Shown in pieces: positions 37,299-46,828 of a stretch of 55,843 nt of DNA. The notes beneath the pieces are model-generated. The model ran no database searches and was not told the origin of the DNA. It saw only the letters and a program-made list of their open reading frames with translations. Numbering within the stretch: the first letter of the stretch is position 1; each line of letters begins with the position of its first letter. Position numbers and translations under genes: made by a program. This DNA comes from Chloroflexota bacterium (GTDB taxonomy: Bacteria; Chloroflexota; Limnocylindria; Limnocylindrales; CSP1-4). The DNA is taken from assembly GCA_016191345.1 (NCBI GenBank), contig JACPOU010000055.1, positions 1 through 55,843 on the forward strand, read 5' to 3'.

Positions 37299-37398
37299 CG
37301 ATGCTCATGTTGGTGGGCAACGGGGCGATCCGCCAGGCGCATGTGGCCCGATTACATCGGGCCATTTGGACGACCACCGGCATCCGGCCGGCCCGTGG

Positions 37399-37404
37399 TA
37401 GCCT
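37399..37404 (+). promoter_or_regulatory. Leaderless -10 box of the M16 peptidase operon
   Basis: TAGCCT, 9 nt before TTG 37414. Confidence 0.4.
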
Positions 37405-37413
37405 TCGGCCGCC

Positions 37414-38700
37414 TTGCCACACGTCCCGATTGATCGCCATCTCCTTCCGAACGGGCTGCGCGTCATCCTGTCGCGAGACGACCGTGCGCCGATCGTGGCG
37501 GTGAACCTGTGGTACGACGTCGGCAGCCGCCACGAGAAGCCGGGCAAGACCGGATTCGCGCACCTCTTCGAGCACCTGATGTTCGAGGGCTCGGCCCACG
37601 TGGCGAAGGGCGAGCACTTCTCCCTCCTCCAGTCGATCGGCGGGTCGCTGAACGCCACCACCTGGCTCGATCGGACCAACTACTTCGAGACGGTCCCCAG
37701 CCACGAGCTGGAGCTGGCTCTCTGGCTCGAGTCGGATCGGCTCGCCAGCCTCCTCGCGGCGATGACCCAGGAGAAGCTCGACAACCAGCGCGAGGTGGTC
37801 AAGAACGAGCGGCGCTGGTCGGTCGACAACCAGCCCTACGGGACCTGGGACGAGAAGCTCCAGGAGCTCGCCTACCCGGCGAGCCACCCCTACCACCACT
37901 CGACCATCGGCTCCATGGCGGACCTCGACGCTGCCTCCCTCGCCGATGTGAGCGAGTTCTTCGCCTCGTACTACGCCCCCAACAACGCGGTCCTGACGAT
38001 CGCCGGCGACTTCGACCCGCCCGCCGCGCTGGCCCTGGTCGAGCAGCACTTCGGGCCGATCAGCCCCAACCCTGCCATCCCGCCCGCGCCGTCGGCGGAG
38101 ATCGACCCGATCATCGGCGCCGAGGTGCGCGAGATCGTGCCGGACCGCGTCCCGCTGCCGCGGGTCTACGCCACCTACCGGATGCCCACCTTCGGGACCG
38201 ATGGCTTCGACGCGCTCGAGGTCGCGGTCGACCTGCTCGGCACCGGGCGCGCCTCGCGCCTCTACCGGACCCTGGTCCGCGAGCGGCAACTGGCGCAGGA
38301 GGTGACCGTCTTCGCCTTCCCGTTCGTGGGTGGCGCGACGATGTTCACGATGTGGGTCACGGCCCGGCCCGGGGTCGGGCACGAGGCGCTCGAGACGGCG
38401 CTCTTCGCCGAGCTGGATCGCCTCGTGGCCGAGGGCCCCAGCGACGACGAGCTCGAGCGAGTCCGCAACCTTCACGCTGCGAACGTCGAGTCGAGCCTGG
38501 AGCGAATCGGCGAGCGGGCGGATCGGCTCTCGATGTACGCCTGCCTCTTCGACCAGCCGGAGCGCGTCAACACCGAGGTGAGCCGCTACCAGGCGGTCGA
38601 CGCCGCGCGGGTCCGCGAGGCGATGGCGGCCAGCATCCGCCCGGACAACCGCGTCGTGCTCACCTACATCCCCGCCGAAGCGCCGGAGGGCACGGCATGA
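37414..38700 (+). CDS. M16 zinc metallopeptidase, catalytic subunit
   Basis: 428 residues. The inverted zinc motif HLFEH gives His50, Glu53 and His54 in KTGFAHLFEHLMFEGS. The downstream glutamate helix (LDNQREVVKNERRWSVDN) supplies the third ligand. The C-half is the second M16 lobe (LPRVYATYRMPTFGTDGFDALEVAVDLLGTGRASRLYR). It cleaves peptides inside a two-subunit chamber formed with the next gene. The start is a TTG. There is no signal peptide, so it acts in the cytosol. Confidence 0.95.
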   Translation: MPHVPIDRHLLPNGLRVILSRDDRAPIVAVNLWYDVGSRHEKPGKTGFAHLFEHLMFEGSAHVAKGEHFSLLQSIGGSLNATTWLDRTNYFETVPSHELELALWLESDRLASLLAAMTQEKLDNQREVVKNERRWSVDNQPYGTWDEKLQELAYPASHPYHHSTIGSMADLDAASLADVSEFFASYYAPNNAVLTIAGDFDPPAALALVEQHFGPISPNPAIPPAPSAEIDPIIGAEVREIVPDRVPLPRVYATYRMPTFGTDGFDALEVAVDLLGTGRASRLYRTLVRERQLAQEVTVFAFPFVGGATMFTMWVTARPGVGHEALETALFAELDRLVAEGPSDDELERVRNLHAANVESSLERIGERADRLSMYACLFDQPERVNTEVSRYQAVDAARVREAMAASIRPDNRVVLTYIPAEAPEGTA

Positions 38701-40055
38701 CCGCCACCACCAACCCGATGCGGCCGCCGGCCGGCGTGCCGCGCGGCTACCGCTTCCCGCCCTTCACGCGCCGCCAGCTGGCGAACGGCCTGAGTGTCTG
38801 GCTGGTGCCGGTCAGCGGGTCGAGCCTCGTCAACGCCCACCTGCTGCTCGACGCCGGCGCGGCCGCCGAGGACGAGGCGCACGGCGGCGTCGCCGCCCTG
38901 ACCGCGCAGCTGATGGTGACCGGCACGCGGCGCCTCGACGCCTCCGCCTTCGCCGAGGCGACCGAGCGGCTCGGGATCGAGGTCAGCAGCGAGTCGAGCT
39001 GGGACAGTGCGCGGGCGGCGTTCCAGGCGCTGCCGCAATACCTGGACGCGGGCCTCGCCCTGCTCGGCGAGATGATCCAGGAGCCGCGCTTCGACCCCGG
39101 CGAGTTCGAGCGGCTCAAGGCCGAGCGGCTGGCCGACATCCTCCAGGCGCGGGCCGAGCCGGGCCGCCTCGCCGACGAGCACTTCCTGCGCCACGCCTAT
39201 GACGCCGAAACGCCGTACCGCCGCCTCGCGGCGGGGACGCCGGAGACGGTCGGGTCGCTCGTCCGTGACGACGTGGTCGGCTTCCACGCCGCGCAGTACC
39301 GCCCCGGCTCGGCGCACCTGGTGGTCGCCGGCTCGTTCGACCCCGACGCGGTGATCGCGTCGGCGGAGCGGCACCTCGGGGGCTGGGCCGGGGAGGGCCC
39401 CGGCCACCGCACCTTTGCGCCTCGCGCCACGGGCGGGCGCCGCGTGGTGATCGTCGATCGCCCCGGATCGGTGCAGAGCGAGCTGCGGGTCGGGCACGTG
39501 GGGATCGACCGCTACGACCCGCGCTACTTCGACGCGATCACGATGTCGATGGCCCTGGGCGGGCTCTTCTGGTCGCGCGTCAACCGCCGCCTGCGCGAGG
39601 AGCTCGGCTATACCTACGGCGCGCGCTGCGGCTTCGACCCGCGCCGCGCCGCCGGCCCGTTCATGGCGGCCACCGCGGTGCAGACCGAGGTGACCGCGCC
39701 GGCCATCCGCGAGCTGGTCGGGCTGCTCGAGGCTGCGCGCCAGGCTCCCTTCGACGAGAGCGAGCTGCGGGAGGCGCGCGACTTCCTGGTCGGCGTCTTC
39801 CCGCTGCGCTTCGAGACGACCGGCGGGATCGCGGCCGCCATCGAGCCGATCGCCGTCTACGGCCTGGCGGACGACTTCTGGCAGACGTACCGCAGCCGGA
39901 TCGAGGCGGTCGGGACGGCGGAGGCCCATGCCGCCGCGGTCGAGCTGATCCGGCCCGAGCAGCTGCTGATCCTGGCGGCCGGTGACGCGAGCGCGATTCG
40001 CGGCGAGGTGGAGGCGCTCGGGCTGGGACCGGTCGAGGTGGTCGAGGCCTCCTAG
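38697..40055 (+). CDS. M16 peptidase-like protein, non-catalytic subunit
   Basis: 452 residues. It has the same two-lobed fold (LANGLSVWLVPVSGSSLVNAHLLLDAGAAAEDEAHGGVAALTAQLMVTGT), but the zinc motif is degenerate: HGGVAAL replaces HxxEH. The C-lobe keeps the LREELGYTYGARCGFDPR segment, which contributes the Arg/Tyr pair that completes the active site of the partner. The start overlaps the upstream stop (ATGA), so the two are produced together. Confidence 0.93.
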   Translation: MTATTNPMRPPAGVPRGYRFPPFTRRQLANGLSVWLVPVSGSSLVNAHLLLDAGAAAEDEAHGGVAALTAQLMVTGTRRLDASAFAEATERLGIEVSSESSWDSARAAFQALPQYLDAGLALLGEMIQEPRFDPGEFERLKAERLADILQARAEPGRLADEHFLRHAYDAETPYRRLAAGTPETVGSLVRDDVVGFHAAQYRPGSAHLVVAGSFDPDAVIASAERHLGGWAGEGPGHRTFAPRATGGRRVVIVDRPGSVQSELRVGHVGIDRYDPRYFDAITMSMALGGLFWSRVNRRLREELGYTYGARCGFDPRRAAGPFMAATAVQTEVTAPAIRELVGLLEAARQAPFDESELREARDFLVGVFPLRFETTGGIAAAIEPIAVYGLADDFWQTYRSRIEAVGTAEAHAAAVELIRPEQLLILAAGDASAIRGEVEALGLGPVEVVEAS

Positions 40056-41212
40056 GCCCCCGCGCGGGACCGGGCCCGTGCCAGGCGTGCGCTCGCAGCC
40101 GCGATGCGACGGGCCGGATCGGCGCGCAGCCGACGTCGGTTGAGCGCCTCGGGGTGGTCGCCGCGGGCGATCTCGGCGAGCAGGGCGGAGGCGCGATCCA
40201 GCTGTCCGCCCTCGGTCAGCAGCTGGACGAGGCTGAACCAGCGCGCCGGCTCGGTGATCGGCGCCGCCACGGCACGCTCCAGCAGCTCGGCGGCGCGCCC
40301 GGCGTGCCCGGCGCGCAGGTGGGCCGTGATCGCGGCGCGCACGTCGGCGAAGGCGAGGGGCATCTCCAGCGCCTCGAGGTAGTTGAGCAGCAGCTCCGCC
40401 GCCTCGGCGCGGTCCTCCGGCCGGCCACGTCGCACGCGGGCGTCGCGATACTCCGCCAGCAGCGCGCGCAGCTCGCGGTCGACCCAGCTGCGCTGCGGGC
40501 TGCCGGCCGCGTAGCGCACGGCGACGCCGCGCAGGAAGCCAGTCCCGCGCAGGTACTCCTGCGCGGACACGTAGGCGTGGCGCAGGCCGGCGCGGACGAG
40601 CGTCTCGTGGGTGCCGTCCAGCTCGACCAGCTTCTCCACCGACCCGAGCCAATCGTCGGTGCGGCCGCGGTCGCGGTAGTGCGTGGCGGCGAAGCGCAGC
40701 CAGTACCGCTCCCGGTGGTCGCGCCAGTCCTCCCCGTCGATATGGTTGGCGACGATCCAGGCGTGCTGGGCGGCCGGGCCGGCCAGGAAGACCCCGGCCG
40801 GGATGCGGAAGCCATGGACGCTGCGGAACTCGGGCGTGTGCCAGCGCGTGCGTGCCGGCCGCGCCGCGGCCCGCCGCTGCCGCGCTGGCGATGGAGCCTC
40901 ATCGACCCGGAGCGGCCAGTCGAGCGTGGCCGCGTTGCCGCGCTCCAGGTCGCGGTCGTAGTGCATCCGGCGCAGCGGATCGCGCAGCTCGCCCCAGGCG
41001 CGGTTGAGGACGGAGGTGCGACGCGTCGCCAGCGCGTCGTCCCCGCTCCGGTCGGGATGGTGGCGCAGCACCGACTCGCGAAAGGCCGCTCGCAGCTCCG
41101 CGACCGTGGCCGAGGGCTCGGCCCCCAGCACGGCATAGAAGTCGCGCGGCTCGGTGCGGAACTCGGTGCGCGGCTCGGTGCGGGCCGCATCGGCCTCCGT
41201 TCGGGTGGACAT
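40052..41212 (-). CDS. DnaJ-domain protein with TPR-like C-terminus
   Basis: 386 residues. The J-domain is at about 24-88 with HPD at 52-54 (RDFYAVLGAEPSATVAELRAAFRESVLRHHPDRSG). The remaining 290 residues are helical, with Ala/Leu/Arg-rich TPR-like repeats toward the end (AAELLERAVAAPITEPARWFSLVQLLTEGGQLDRASALLAEIAR). It lacks the Gly/Phe and zinc-finger regions of DnaJ, so it is an Hsp70 co-chaperone of specialised use. ATG 41212 is leaderless. The 3' end overlaps the M16 stop by 4 nt on the opposite strand. Confidence 0.88.
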   Translation of the reverse strand: MSTRTEADAARTEPRTEFRTEPRDFYAVLGAEPSATVAELRAAFRESVLRHHPDRSGDDALATRRTSVLNRAWGELRDPLRRMHYDRDLERGNAATLDWPLRVDEAPSPARQRRAAARPARTRWHTPEFRSVHGFRIPAGVFLAGPAAQHAWIVANHIDGEDWRDHRERYWLRFAATHYRDRGRTDDWLGSVEKLVELDGTHETLVRAGLRHAYVSAQEYLRGTGFLRGVAVRYAAGSPQRSWVDRELRALLAEYRDARVRRGRPEDRAEAAELLLNYLEALEMPLAFADVRAAITAHLRAGHAGRAAELLERAVAAPITEPARWFSLVQLLTEGGQLDRASALLAEIARGDHPEALNRRRLRADPARRIAAASARLARARSRAGA

Positions 41213-41219
41213 CCGATCG

Positions 41220-41243
41220 AGTCTAGCGATGGTTCGCTATGCT
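41220..41243. promoter_or_regulatory. Divergent leaderless -10 boxes (DnaJ-like / cphB)
   Basis: Minus strand TAGACT (41225-41220), 7 nt before ATG 41212. Plus strand TATGCT (41238-41243), 10 nt before ATG 41254. The ATG at 41239 is part of the plus -10. Confidence 0.5.
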
Positions 41244-41253
41244 GCCGGGCACC

Positions 41254-42243
41254 ATGGCCCAACCCTCTCGCCCGGGCGCTGCCCGCCCCGGTCACCTGCT
41301 GATCATCGGCGGCGCAGAGGAGAAGCTCCGACAGCGGCAGATCCTGTCGCGCTTCGCGTCGCTCGCCGGCGGGAGCGAGGGGCGGGTCGCGGTCGTCTCG
41401 ACCGCGTCGTCGCTGGCGGACGAGGCCACCGACCTGTATCGGTCCCTCTTCATGCAGCTCGGCATCCGCGAGGTGATCGGCCTGCGACCGATCACCCGCG
41501 AGGAGGCGAACGACCCCGCGCTCGCCGCCCAGCTGCGCGAGGTGACCGGCATCTTCATGACCGGCGGCAACCAGCTGCGCCTGTCGAGCGTGATCGGCGG
41601 GACGGCGCTGGGGCGGATGATCGTCGATCGCCACCGCCACGGCGTCATCGTGGCCGGGACGAGCGCCGGCGCCTCGGCGATCAGCAGCCACATGGTCGCC
41701 TTCGGCACCAGTGGCACGACCCCGAAGCAGCGGATGACCCAGATGAGCGCCGGCCTGGGGCTGCTACCCGGCGTGATCATCGACCAGCACTTCGAGCAGC
41801 GGAACCGGATCGGTCGACTGCTGGCCCTCATCGCCCAGTCGCCGGCCCTGCTCGGGATGGGCGTCGACGAGGACACCGCCGCGCTGGTCAGCCCATCGGG
41901 CCTGCTGGAGGTGATCGGCAGGGGCTCGGTCACCATCCTCGACCCCGCTAGGCTCGAGACCGATGCCTACGAGGCCAAGCGCCACCGCCCGATCATGATC
42001 AGCGGCGTCGTCCTCCACTCCCTGCCGGCCGGCTACCGCTTCGACCTGCGCAAACGGCGGTTGCTGACCCAGCTGCGTGCCGTGCCGCTCACCGATCGCG
42101 AGGAGGCGAAGCTGGTCGCGGCGAGCGCCCAGACCCGGCGCCTCATCCGCCGCGTGGCCGCGGAGGGGGCCGACGACACCGCCGTCGAGCGGGCCCGCAA
42201 GCGAGCGTTGCGCGCCCATCGCGACGAGGAGGCGAGCGAGTGA
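41254..42243 (+). CDS. cphB: Cyanophycinase
   Basis: 329 residues. An S51-type serine exopeptidase that cuts cyanophycin into beta-Asp-Arg dipeptides. The nucleophile is Ser137 in IVAGTSAGASAISSHM. Other conserved pieces are LLIIGGAEEK, GIFMTGGNQLRL, IDQHFEQRNRIGRL and GMGVDEDTAAL. The C-terminus (LRKRRLLTQLRAVPLTDREEAKL...) is a basic tail longer than usual. The start at 41254 is chosen over 41239 from the promoter position. Its stop overlaps the cphA start (GTGA), so degradation and synthesis genes are in one operon. Confidence 0.94.
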   Translation: MAQPSRPGAARPGHLLIIGGAEEKLRQRQILSRFASLAGGSEGRVAVVSTASSLADEATDLYRSLFMQLGIREVIGLRPITREEANDPALAAQLREVTGIFMTGGNQLRLSSVIGGTALGRMIVDRHRHGVIVAGTSAGASAISSHMVAFGTSGTTPKQRMTQMSAGLGLLPGVIIDQHFEQRNRIGRLLALIAQSPALLGMGVDEDTAALVSPSGLLEVIGRGSVTILDPARLETDAYEAKRHRPIMISGVVLHSLPAGYRFDLRKRRLLTQLRAVPLTDREEAKLVAASAQTRRLIRRVAAEGADDTAVERARKRALRAHRDEEASE

Positions 42244-45140
42244 GCGGGGCCGGCGCAGCGCGGCGCAGCGCGCCCGCCCGACGCCCCGCCACCCCCCGGC
42301 GAGCCGCTGCGCCATCGGTCGCCGCCGGAACGACAGTCGGCCGGAAGGCCGCCAGTGAGGAGCCGGCCAGGGGGAAGCCGGCCAGCGGGAAGGCCGCGAA
42401 GCCGCGCGGGACGCTGAGGATCATCGAGACCCTGGTCTACCGCGGTCCCAACTACTGGAGCTACGAGCCCGCCGTCAAGCTGGTCGTCGACCTGGGCGTG
42501 CTGGAGGCGTTCCCGACCAACACGATCCCCGGCTTCACCGCGCGGCTGCTCGACCTGCTGCCGGGCGTCGGCCAGCACTCCTGCTCCACGGGGCGGGCCG
42601 GCGGCTTCGCCCGGCGGCTGCGGGACGGGACCTGGGCCGGGCACGTGGCGGAGCACGTCGCCCTCCAGCTCCAGCGCGACGCCGGGACCGAGGTCGGGCG
42701 CGGCAAGACGCGCAGCACCGGGACGCCGGGGCGCTACCACGTCGTCTTCTCGTACGCGGAGGAGTCGGTCGGGATCGCGGCCGGCAAGCTGGCCGTGCGG
42801 CTCGTCAACCATCTCGTCCAGCGCGAGCGCGGCTTCGACTTCGCGGCCGAGTTCGAGCAGCTTGTGCTCCTCGCCGAGCGGGCGGCCTTCGGCCCCTCCA
42901 CCCAGGCGCTCCTCGACGAAGCGGGCCTGCGCGACATCCCCTGGATCCGCCTCAACGAGGCGTCGCTGGTGCAGCTCGGCCACGGGGTCCACCAGCAGCG
43001 GATCCGCGCCACCATGACCTCGAACACCAGCTCGCTGGGCGTTGACATCGCCTCCGATAAGAAACTCACCAACCAGCTGCTGGCGGGGACCGGCGTGCCG
43101 GTGCCGCGGGCCGAGGTGGTCCGCGACCCCGACGAGGCGGTGGCGGCGGCGGAGCGGATCCACTACCCGGTGGCCGTCAAGCCGCTCGACGGCAACCACG
43201 GACGGGGCGTGGTCCTCAATCTCGCCGACGCCGATGCGGTCCGCGCCGGCTACGCGGCCGCGCGAGCCGAGTCGCGCCAGGGCGGGGTCGTGGTGGAAAG
43301 CTTCATCACCGGCAACGACTACCGCTGCCTGGTGATCGGCGGGGTGCTGCGAGCGGTGGCGCAGCGCATCCCGGCCCACGTCGACGGAGACGGAACGCAC
43401 ACCGTGGTCCAGCTGGTCGAGATCACGAACGCCGATCCCCGGCGCGGGATCGGCCACGAGAAGGTGCTGACCCGGATCGGCATCGACGACGAGTCGATTG
43501 GCTACGCGCGCGAGCAGGGCTTCGCGATGACCGACGTGCCGCCGGCCGGCACCCGCGTCTTCCTGAAGCGGACCGGCAACATGAGCACCGGCGGGATCAG
43601 CATCGACCGCACCGAGGAGATCCACCCCGAGAACGCGGAGATCGCCGAGCTGGCGGCGCGCGTGGTCGGCCTCGACATCGCGGGGATCGACTTCATCTGC
43701 CCCGACATCAGCGTCCCGGTGCGCGAGACCGGCGGCGGGATCGTCGAGGTCAACGCCGCGCCCGGCTTCCGCATGCACACGCACCCGACCGAGGGCGAGC
43801 CGCAGTACGTGGCCAAACCGGTGATCGACATGCTCTTCCCGCCCGGCTCCCCCTCCCGCATCCCGATCGTGGCGGTCACCGGCAGCAACGGGAAGACGAC
43901 CACGGCCCGGATGATCAGCCACATCTTCAAGGGGATGGGGCGCAAGGTCGGGATGACCAGCACCGATGGGATCCTGGTCGACGGCCGCCTCATCCGCCGC
44001 GGCGACATGAGCGGCCCCAAGTCCGCCTCGACCGTCCTCCAGAACCCGAACGTGGAGCTGGCCGTCCTCGAGGTCGCCCGCGGCGGGATCCTGCGCGAGG
44101 GGCTCGGCTACGACCGCAACGACGTCGCGGTCGTGCTCAACGTGACCGGCGATCACCTGGGGCTGGGCGGCATCACCTCGATCCGCCAGCTCGCCGCCGT
44201 GAAGCAGGTGCTGGTCGAGGCGGTCCCGCGCGACGGGACGGCCGTGCTCAACGCCGATGATCCGCTGGTGGCGGCGATGGCCGGCCACTGTTCCGGATCG
44301 GTCATCTACTTCAGCATGGACGCGGGCAATGACACGATCCGCCGGCAGGCGTCCCGCGGCCGCCGCGCGGTGACGATCGAGCCGGGGCGCAACGGCGAGA
44401 TGATCGTGCTGCGTCACGGCCGCAAGAGCCTGCCGCTGGTCTGGACCCACCTCCTCCCCGCGACCTTCGAGGGGCGGGCGCGGATGAACGTCCAGAACGC
44501 CCTGGCCGCCGCTGGCGCGGCGTGGGCCGCCGGAGCGCACCTGCACGACATCCGGCAGGGGCTGCGCACCTTCACGACCAGCTATTTCATGGCCCCGGGG
44601 CGCCTCAACATGTTCGAGCTGGACGGCTACCGGGTGATCGTCGACTACGCGCACAACCCCCCGGCCGTGGCCGCCCTGGGGGAGTTCGTGGACCGACTCG
44701 GCGAGCCGTCGCCCGGCGGACGTCGGGCGCTGGTGAGCGGCCAGCGAATCGGGGTGATGGCCACCGCCGGCGACCGGCGCGACGAGGACATCGTCGAGCT
44801 GGGGCGGATCGCCGCCGACCACTTCGACCGGATCATCGTGCGCGAGGACGCCAACACCCGCGGCCGCCACCGGGGCGAGACGGCCGCCCTGGTCGATCGC
44901 GGCGTGCGGGCCGGCATGGAGAACGGCGCCCGCTGCACGAGCGTGGAGACGGTCCTCAACGAGCTGGAGGCGACCCGCTACGCGCTCGACATGGGCCACG
45001 AGGGCGACGTGATCGTCGTCTGCGTCGACCACGCCAACGACGTCTGGAAGGAGCTCCAGCGCCGCCAACACGGGGGCGCAGCAGTGAGCGCCGCCATGGA
45101 CGGCATTGACGAGATGGTCCTGCTCGAGGTCGACGGCTAG
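42240..45140 (+). CDS. cphA: Cyanophycin synthetase
   Basis: 966 residues. After a 60-residue Ala/Arg/Lys-rich lead comes the N-domain (LRIIETLVYRGPNYWSYEPAVKLVVDLGVLEAFPTNTIPGF). An ATP-grasp domain follows at about 240-490 (VAVKPLDGNHGRGVVLN, VVVESFITGNDYRCLVIGG, GIDFICPDI and EVNAAPGFRMH). The C-terminal Mur ligase-like domain has GSNGKTTTARM near 547. The enzyme adds Asp to the backbone with the ATP-grasp site and Arg with the Mur-type site. The length fits CphA1 with an extended N-terminus. The start is GTG 42240. Confidence 0.96.
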   Translation: MSGAGAARRSAPARRPATPRRAAAPSVAAGTTVGRKAASEEPARGKPASGKAAKPRGTLRIIETLVYRGPNYWSYEPAVKLVVDLGVLEAFPTNTIPGFTARLLDLLPGVGQHSCSTGRAGGFARRLRDGTWAGHVAEHVALQLQRDAGTEVGRGKTRSTGTPGRYHVVFSYAEESVGIAAGKLAVRLVNHLVQRERGFDFAAEFEQLVLLAERAAFGPSTQALLDEAGLRDIPWIRLNEASLVQLGHGVHQQRIRATMTSNTSSLGVDIASDKKLTNQLLAGTGVPVPRAEVVRDPDEAVAAAERIHYPVAVKPLDGNHGRGVVLNLADADAVRAGYAAARAESRQGGVVVESFITGNDYRCLVIGGVLRAVAQRIPAHVDGDGTHTVVQLVEITNADPRRGIGHEKVLTRIGIDDESIGYAREQGFAMTDVPPAGTRVFLKRTGNMSTGGISIDRTEEIHPENAEIAELAARVVGLDIAGIDFICPDISVPVRETGGGIVEVNAAPGFRMHTHPTEGEPQYVAKPVIDMLFPPGSPSRIPIVAVTGSNGKTTTARMISHIFKGMGRKVGMTSTDGILVDGRLIRRGDMSGPKSASTVLQNPNVELAVLEVARGGILREGLGYDRNDVAVVLNVTGDHLGLGGITSIRQLAAVKQVLVEAVPRDGTAVLNADDPLVAAMAGHCSGSVIYFSMDAGNDTIRRQASRGRRAVTIEPGRNGEMIVLRHGRKSLPLVWTHLLPATFEGRARMNVQNALAAAGAAWAAGAHLHDIRQGLRTFTTSYFMAPGRLNMFELDGYRVIVDYAHNPPAVAALGEFVDRLGEPSPGGRRALVSGQRIGVMATAGDRRDEDIVELGRIAADHFDRIIVREDANTRGRHRGETAALVDRGVRAGMENGARCTSVETVLNELEATRYALDMGHEGDVIVVCVDHANDVWKELQRRQHGGAAVSAAMDGIDEMVLLEVDG

Positions 45141-46765
45141 ACGCCGACCATCTCCCGCAGCCGATGCAGATCGACCGGCCGGTACCCCGCTCCCTCGAGC
45201 CAGGCAACGATCTCGGCCCGCTCGACGTGGCTCATCACGGCCATCACGTCGCCCCGCCGCGCGCGGGAGAGCAGCGCCTGGAGCGACTCGAGCTCGGTCG
45301 GCAGGGCCGGCACCTCCCCGGCGTACCCACCCTCAGCGATCCCCGCGCGCAGGATCGCGTTCATCTGATCCAGATCCCGGCCACGCAGGTAGTGACGCTT
45401 CTCGGTGATCACCACCTCGTCGGCGCCGCCGGCCAGCACGCCCAGGTTGTGGAGGATCTCATCGGTCCGGTCGCCGGCGGTCCCGACCGCGAGGCGCACC
45501 TGCCCCCGCACCTTGCCGCGCACCCGCCGGCCGGGGGCCGATGCCAGGGCGCGGCAGACCTCCAGCAGCCCCGCCAGCCCGGCCTCGTTGTGCGCGAAGT
45601 CGACCAGCACCCCGATCCCGTTGCGCTCGTACAGGTTCAGGCGGCCCGGGTTGTCGGCGCTGTCGAGCGCGAAGCTGCGGAGGCCGGCGGCGATCTGATC
45701 GGGCCCGATCCCGATGGCGTCCGCGGCCGCGGCCGCCGCCAGCGCGTTGGCGACGTTGACCTGCGACAGGCCGGCGAAGGTGACCGGCAGGTCCACGACC
45801 CGAGCCAGCCTCCGGGGCGGGCGGCCGGCGGCGAGCAGCACCAGCCAGCCGCGCTGGAGGACGGCGGCGCGCCCGCCGCGATCGAGCGCCGCGTCGATCT
45901 GCGAAGCCTCCGGATCGGTGCTGAACGGATACCAGCGCGCCCGGGTCTGGCGGCGCATGGCCCACACCAGCGGATCGGCTGCGTTCAGCACCGCCCAGCC
46001 GGATCGCTTCGTGATGCGGACCACCGCCGCCTTGACGTCCGCCAGCTCGTCGAGGGTGTCGATCCCCTGGAGGCCCAGGTGGTCGGCGCTGACGTTCGTG
46101 ACCACCGCCACGTCGTTGGCGGGGTAGCCGATCCCGCGCAGCAGGATCCCACCGCGCGCCGTCTCGAGCACCGCCAGGTCCAGCTCCGCCTCGGCCAGCA
46201 CCCGACCCGCCCCGCCGAAGCCTGTCCAGTCCCCCGCCTCCACGAGCTGCTCGCGCAGGTAGATGCCGTCCGAGTTGGTCATCCCCGTGCGCCGGCCGGC
46301 GGACTCCGCGATGTGGGCGATCAGGCGGGTGGTGGTGCTCTTCCCGTTCGTCCCGGTGATGGCGACGATCGGCACCCGAGGGCGCGGCAGCTCCGGGCGC
46401 GGCCCGGGGGCGAGCGTCTGGAGCGCTCGGATCTCGCGGCGCTCGGTCGACTGGCCGAGCGCCATGCGCGCCGCCGCCGCACCGATCGCCTGGCCGCGCG
46501 CCCGGCGCCGCCACGGAAAGACGAGGGAGGCCCGGCGCCGGTCGGCCGAGGGTCGAAGCACGACCCGCGGCACCGGCAGGTCCAGCGCGACGTGGAGGCG
46601 GCGCACCGCCAGCCCGGCGGTGGCGGCCGCGTCGGAGGCGGGACCGGGCGACTCCGCGCCGAAGTCGAGCTTGACGGCGGGACGCGTGAAGAAGCGGTTG
46701 GGGCCGTCGAGCACGCGCAGCTCGAGCAGCTCGACCGCGGCCGATGACTGCGCGTCGTCCGGCAT
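45137..46765 (-). CDS. CphA-like Mur ligase lacking the ATP-grasp domain
   Basis: 542 residues. The first 110 residues echo the CphA N-domain (LLELRVLDGPNRFFTRPAVKLDFG), but the ATP-grasp domain is missing. It passes directly to a Mur ligase-like domain with GTNGKSTTTRLIAHIAE near 136, GMTNSDGIYL, LETARGGILLRGIGY, SADHLGLQGIDTLDELADVK and VLVDFAHNEAGLAGL, all closest to the CphA C-half. The ATP and amino-acid-adding site looks complete. A role in making or modifying cyanophycin-like peptides is inferred from convergence with cphBA. ATG 46765 is leaderless. Confidence 0.85.
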   Translation of the reverse strand: MPDDAQSSAAVELLELRVLDGPNRFFTRPAVKLDFGAESPGPASDAAATAGLAVRRLHVALDLPVPRVVLRPSADRRRASLVFPWRRRARGQAIGAAAARMALGQSTERREIRALQTLAPGPRPELPRPRVPIVAITGTNGKSTTTRLIAHIAESAGRRTGMTNSDGIYLREQLVEAGDWTGFGGAGRVLAEAELDLAVLETARGGILLRGIGYPANDVAVVTNVSADHLGLQGIDTLDELADVKAAVVRITKRSGWAVLNAADPLVWAMRRQTRARWYPFSTDPEASQIDAALDRGGRAAVLQRGWLVLLAAGRPPRRLARVVDLPVTFAGLSQVNVANALAAAAAADAIGIGPDQIAAGLRSFALDSADNPGRLNLYERNGIGVLVDFAHNEAGLAGLLEVCRALASAPGRRVRGKVRGQVRLAVGTAGDRTDEILHNLGVLAGGADEVVITEKRHYLRGRDLDQMNAILRAGIAEGGYAGEVPALPTELESLQALLSRARRGDVMAVMSHVERAEIVAWLEGAGYRPVDLHRLREMVGV

Positions 46766-46772
46766 GGCCGGG

Positions 46773-46820
46773 AGTATACGATCGGGGCCGGAGCGCCCCG
46801 CGGCGGGCAGCCGCTAGACT
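46773..46820. promoter_or_regulatory. Divergent leaderless -10 boxes (CphA-like ligase / M20 peptidase)
   Basis: Minus strand TATACT (46778-46773), 7 nt before ATG 46765. Plus strand TAGACT (46815-46820), 8 nt before ATG 46829. Confidence 0.55.
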
Positions 46821-46828
46821 CGCCGGCG

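Noticed and set aside
35878..38475. 865-codon minus-strand frame over LCP, TMEM175 and M16 genes
   Set aside because: It runs antisense through three recognised genes and overlaps the real minus-strand gene at 36861-37298.
37509..38696. N-terminal extension of the second M16 gene
   Set aside because: The frame is open because of the GC bias; the first M16 gene occupies it, and ATG 38697 overlaps that gene's stop as a normal coupled start.
42033..45071. 1012-codon open frame on the minus strand across cphA
   Set aside because: Shadow of cphA; the composition (Arg, Asp, His, Val) is typical of the reverse complement of GC-rich coding DNA.
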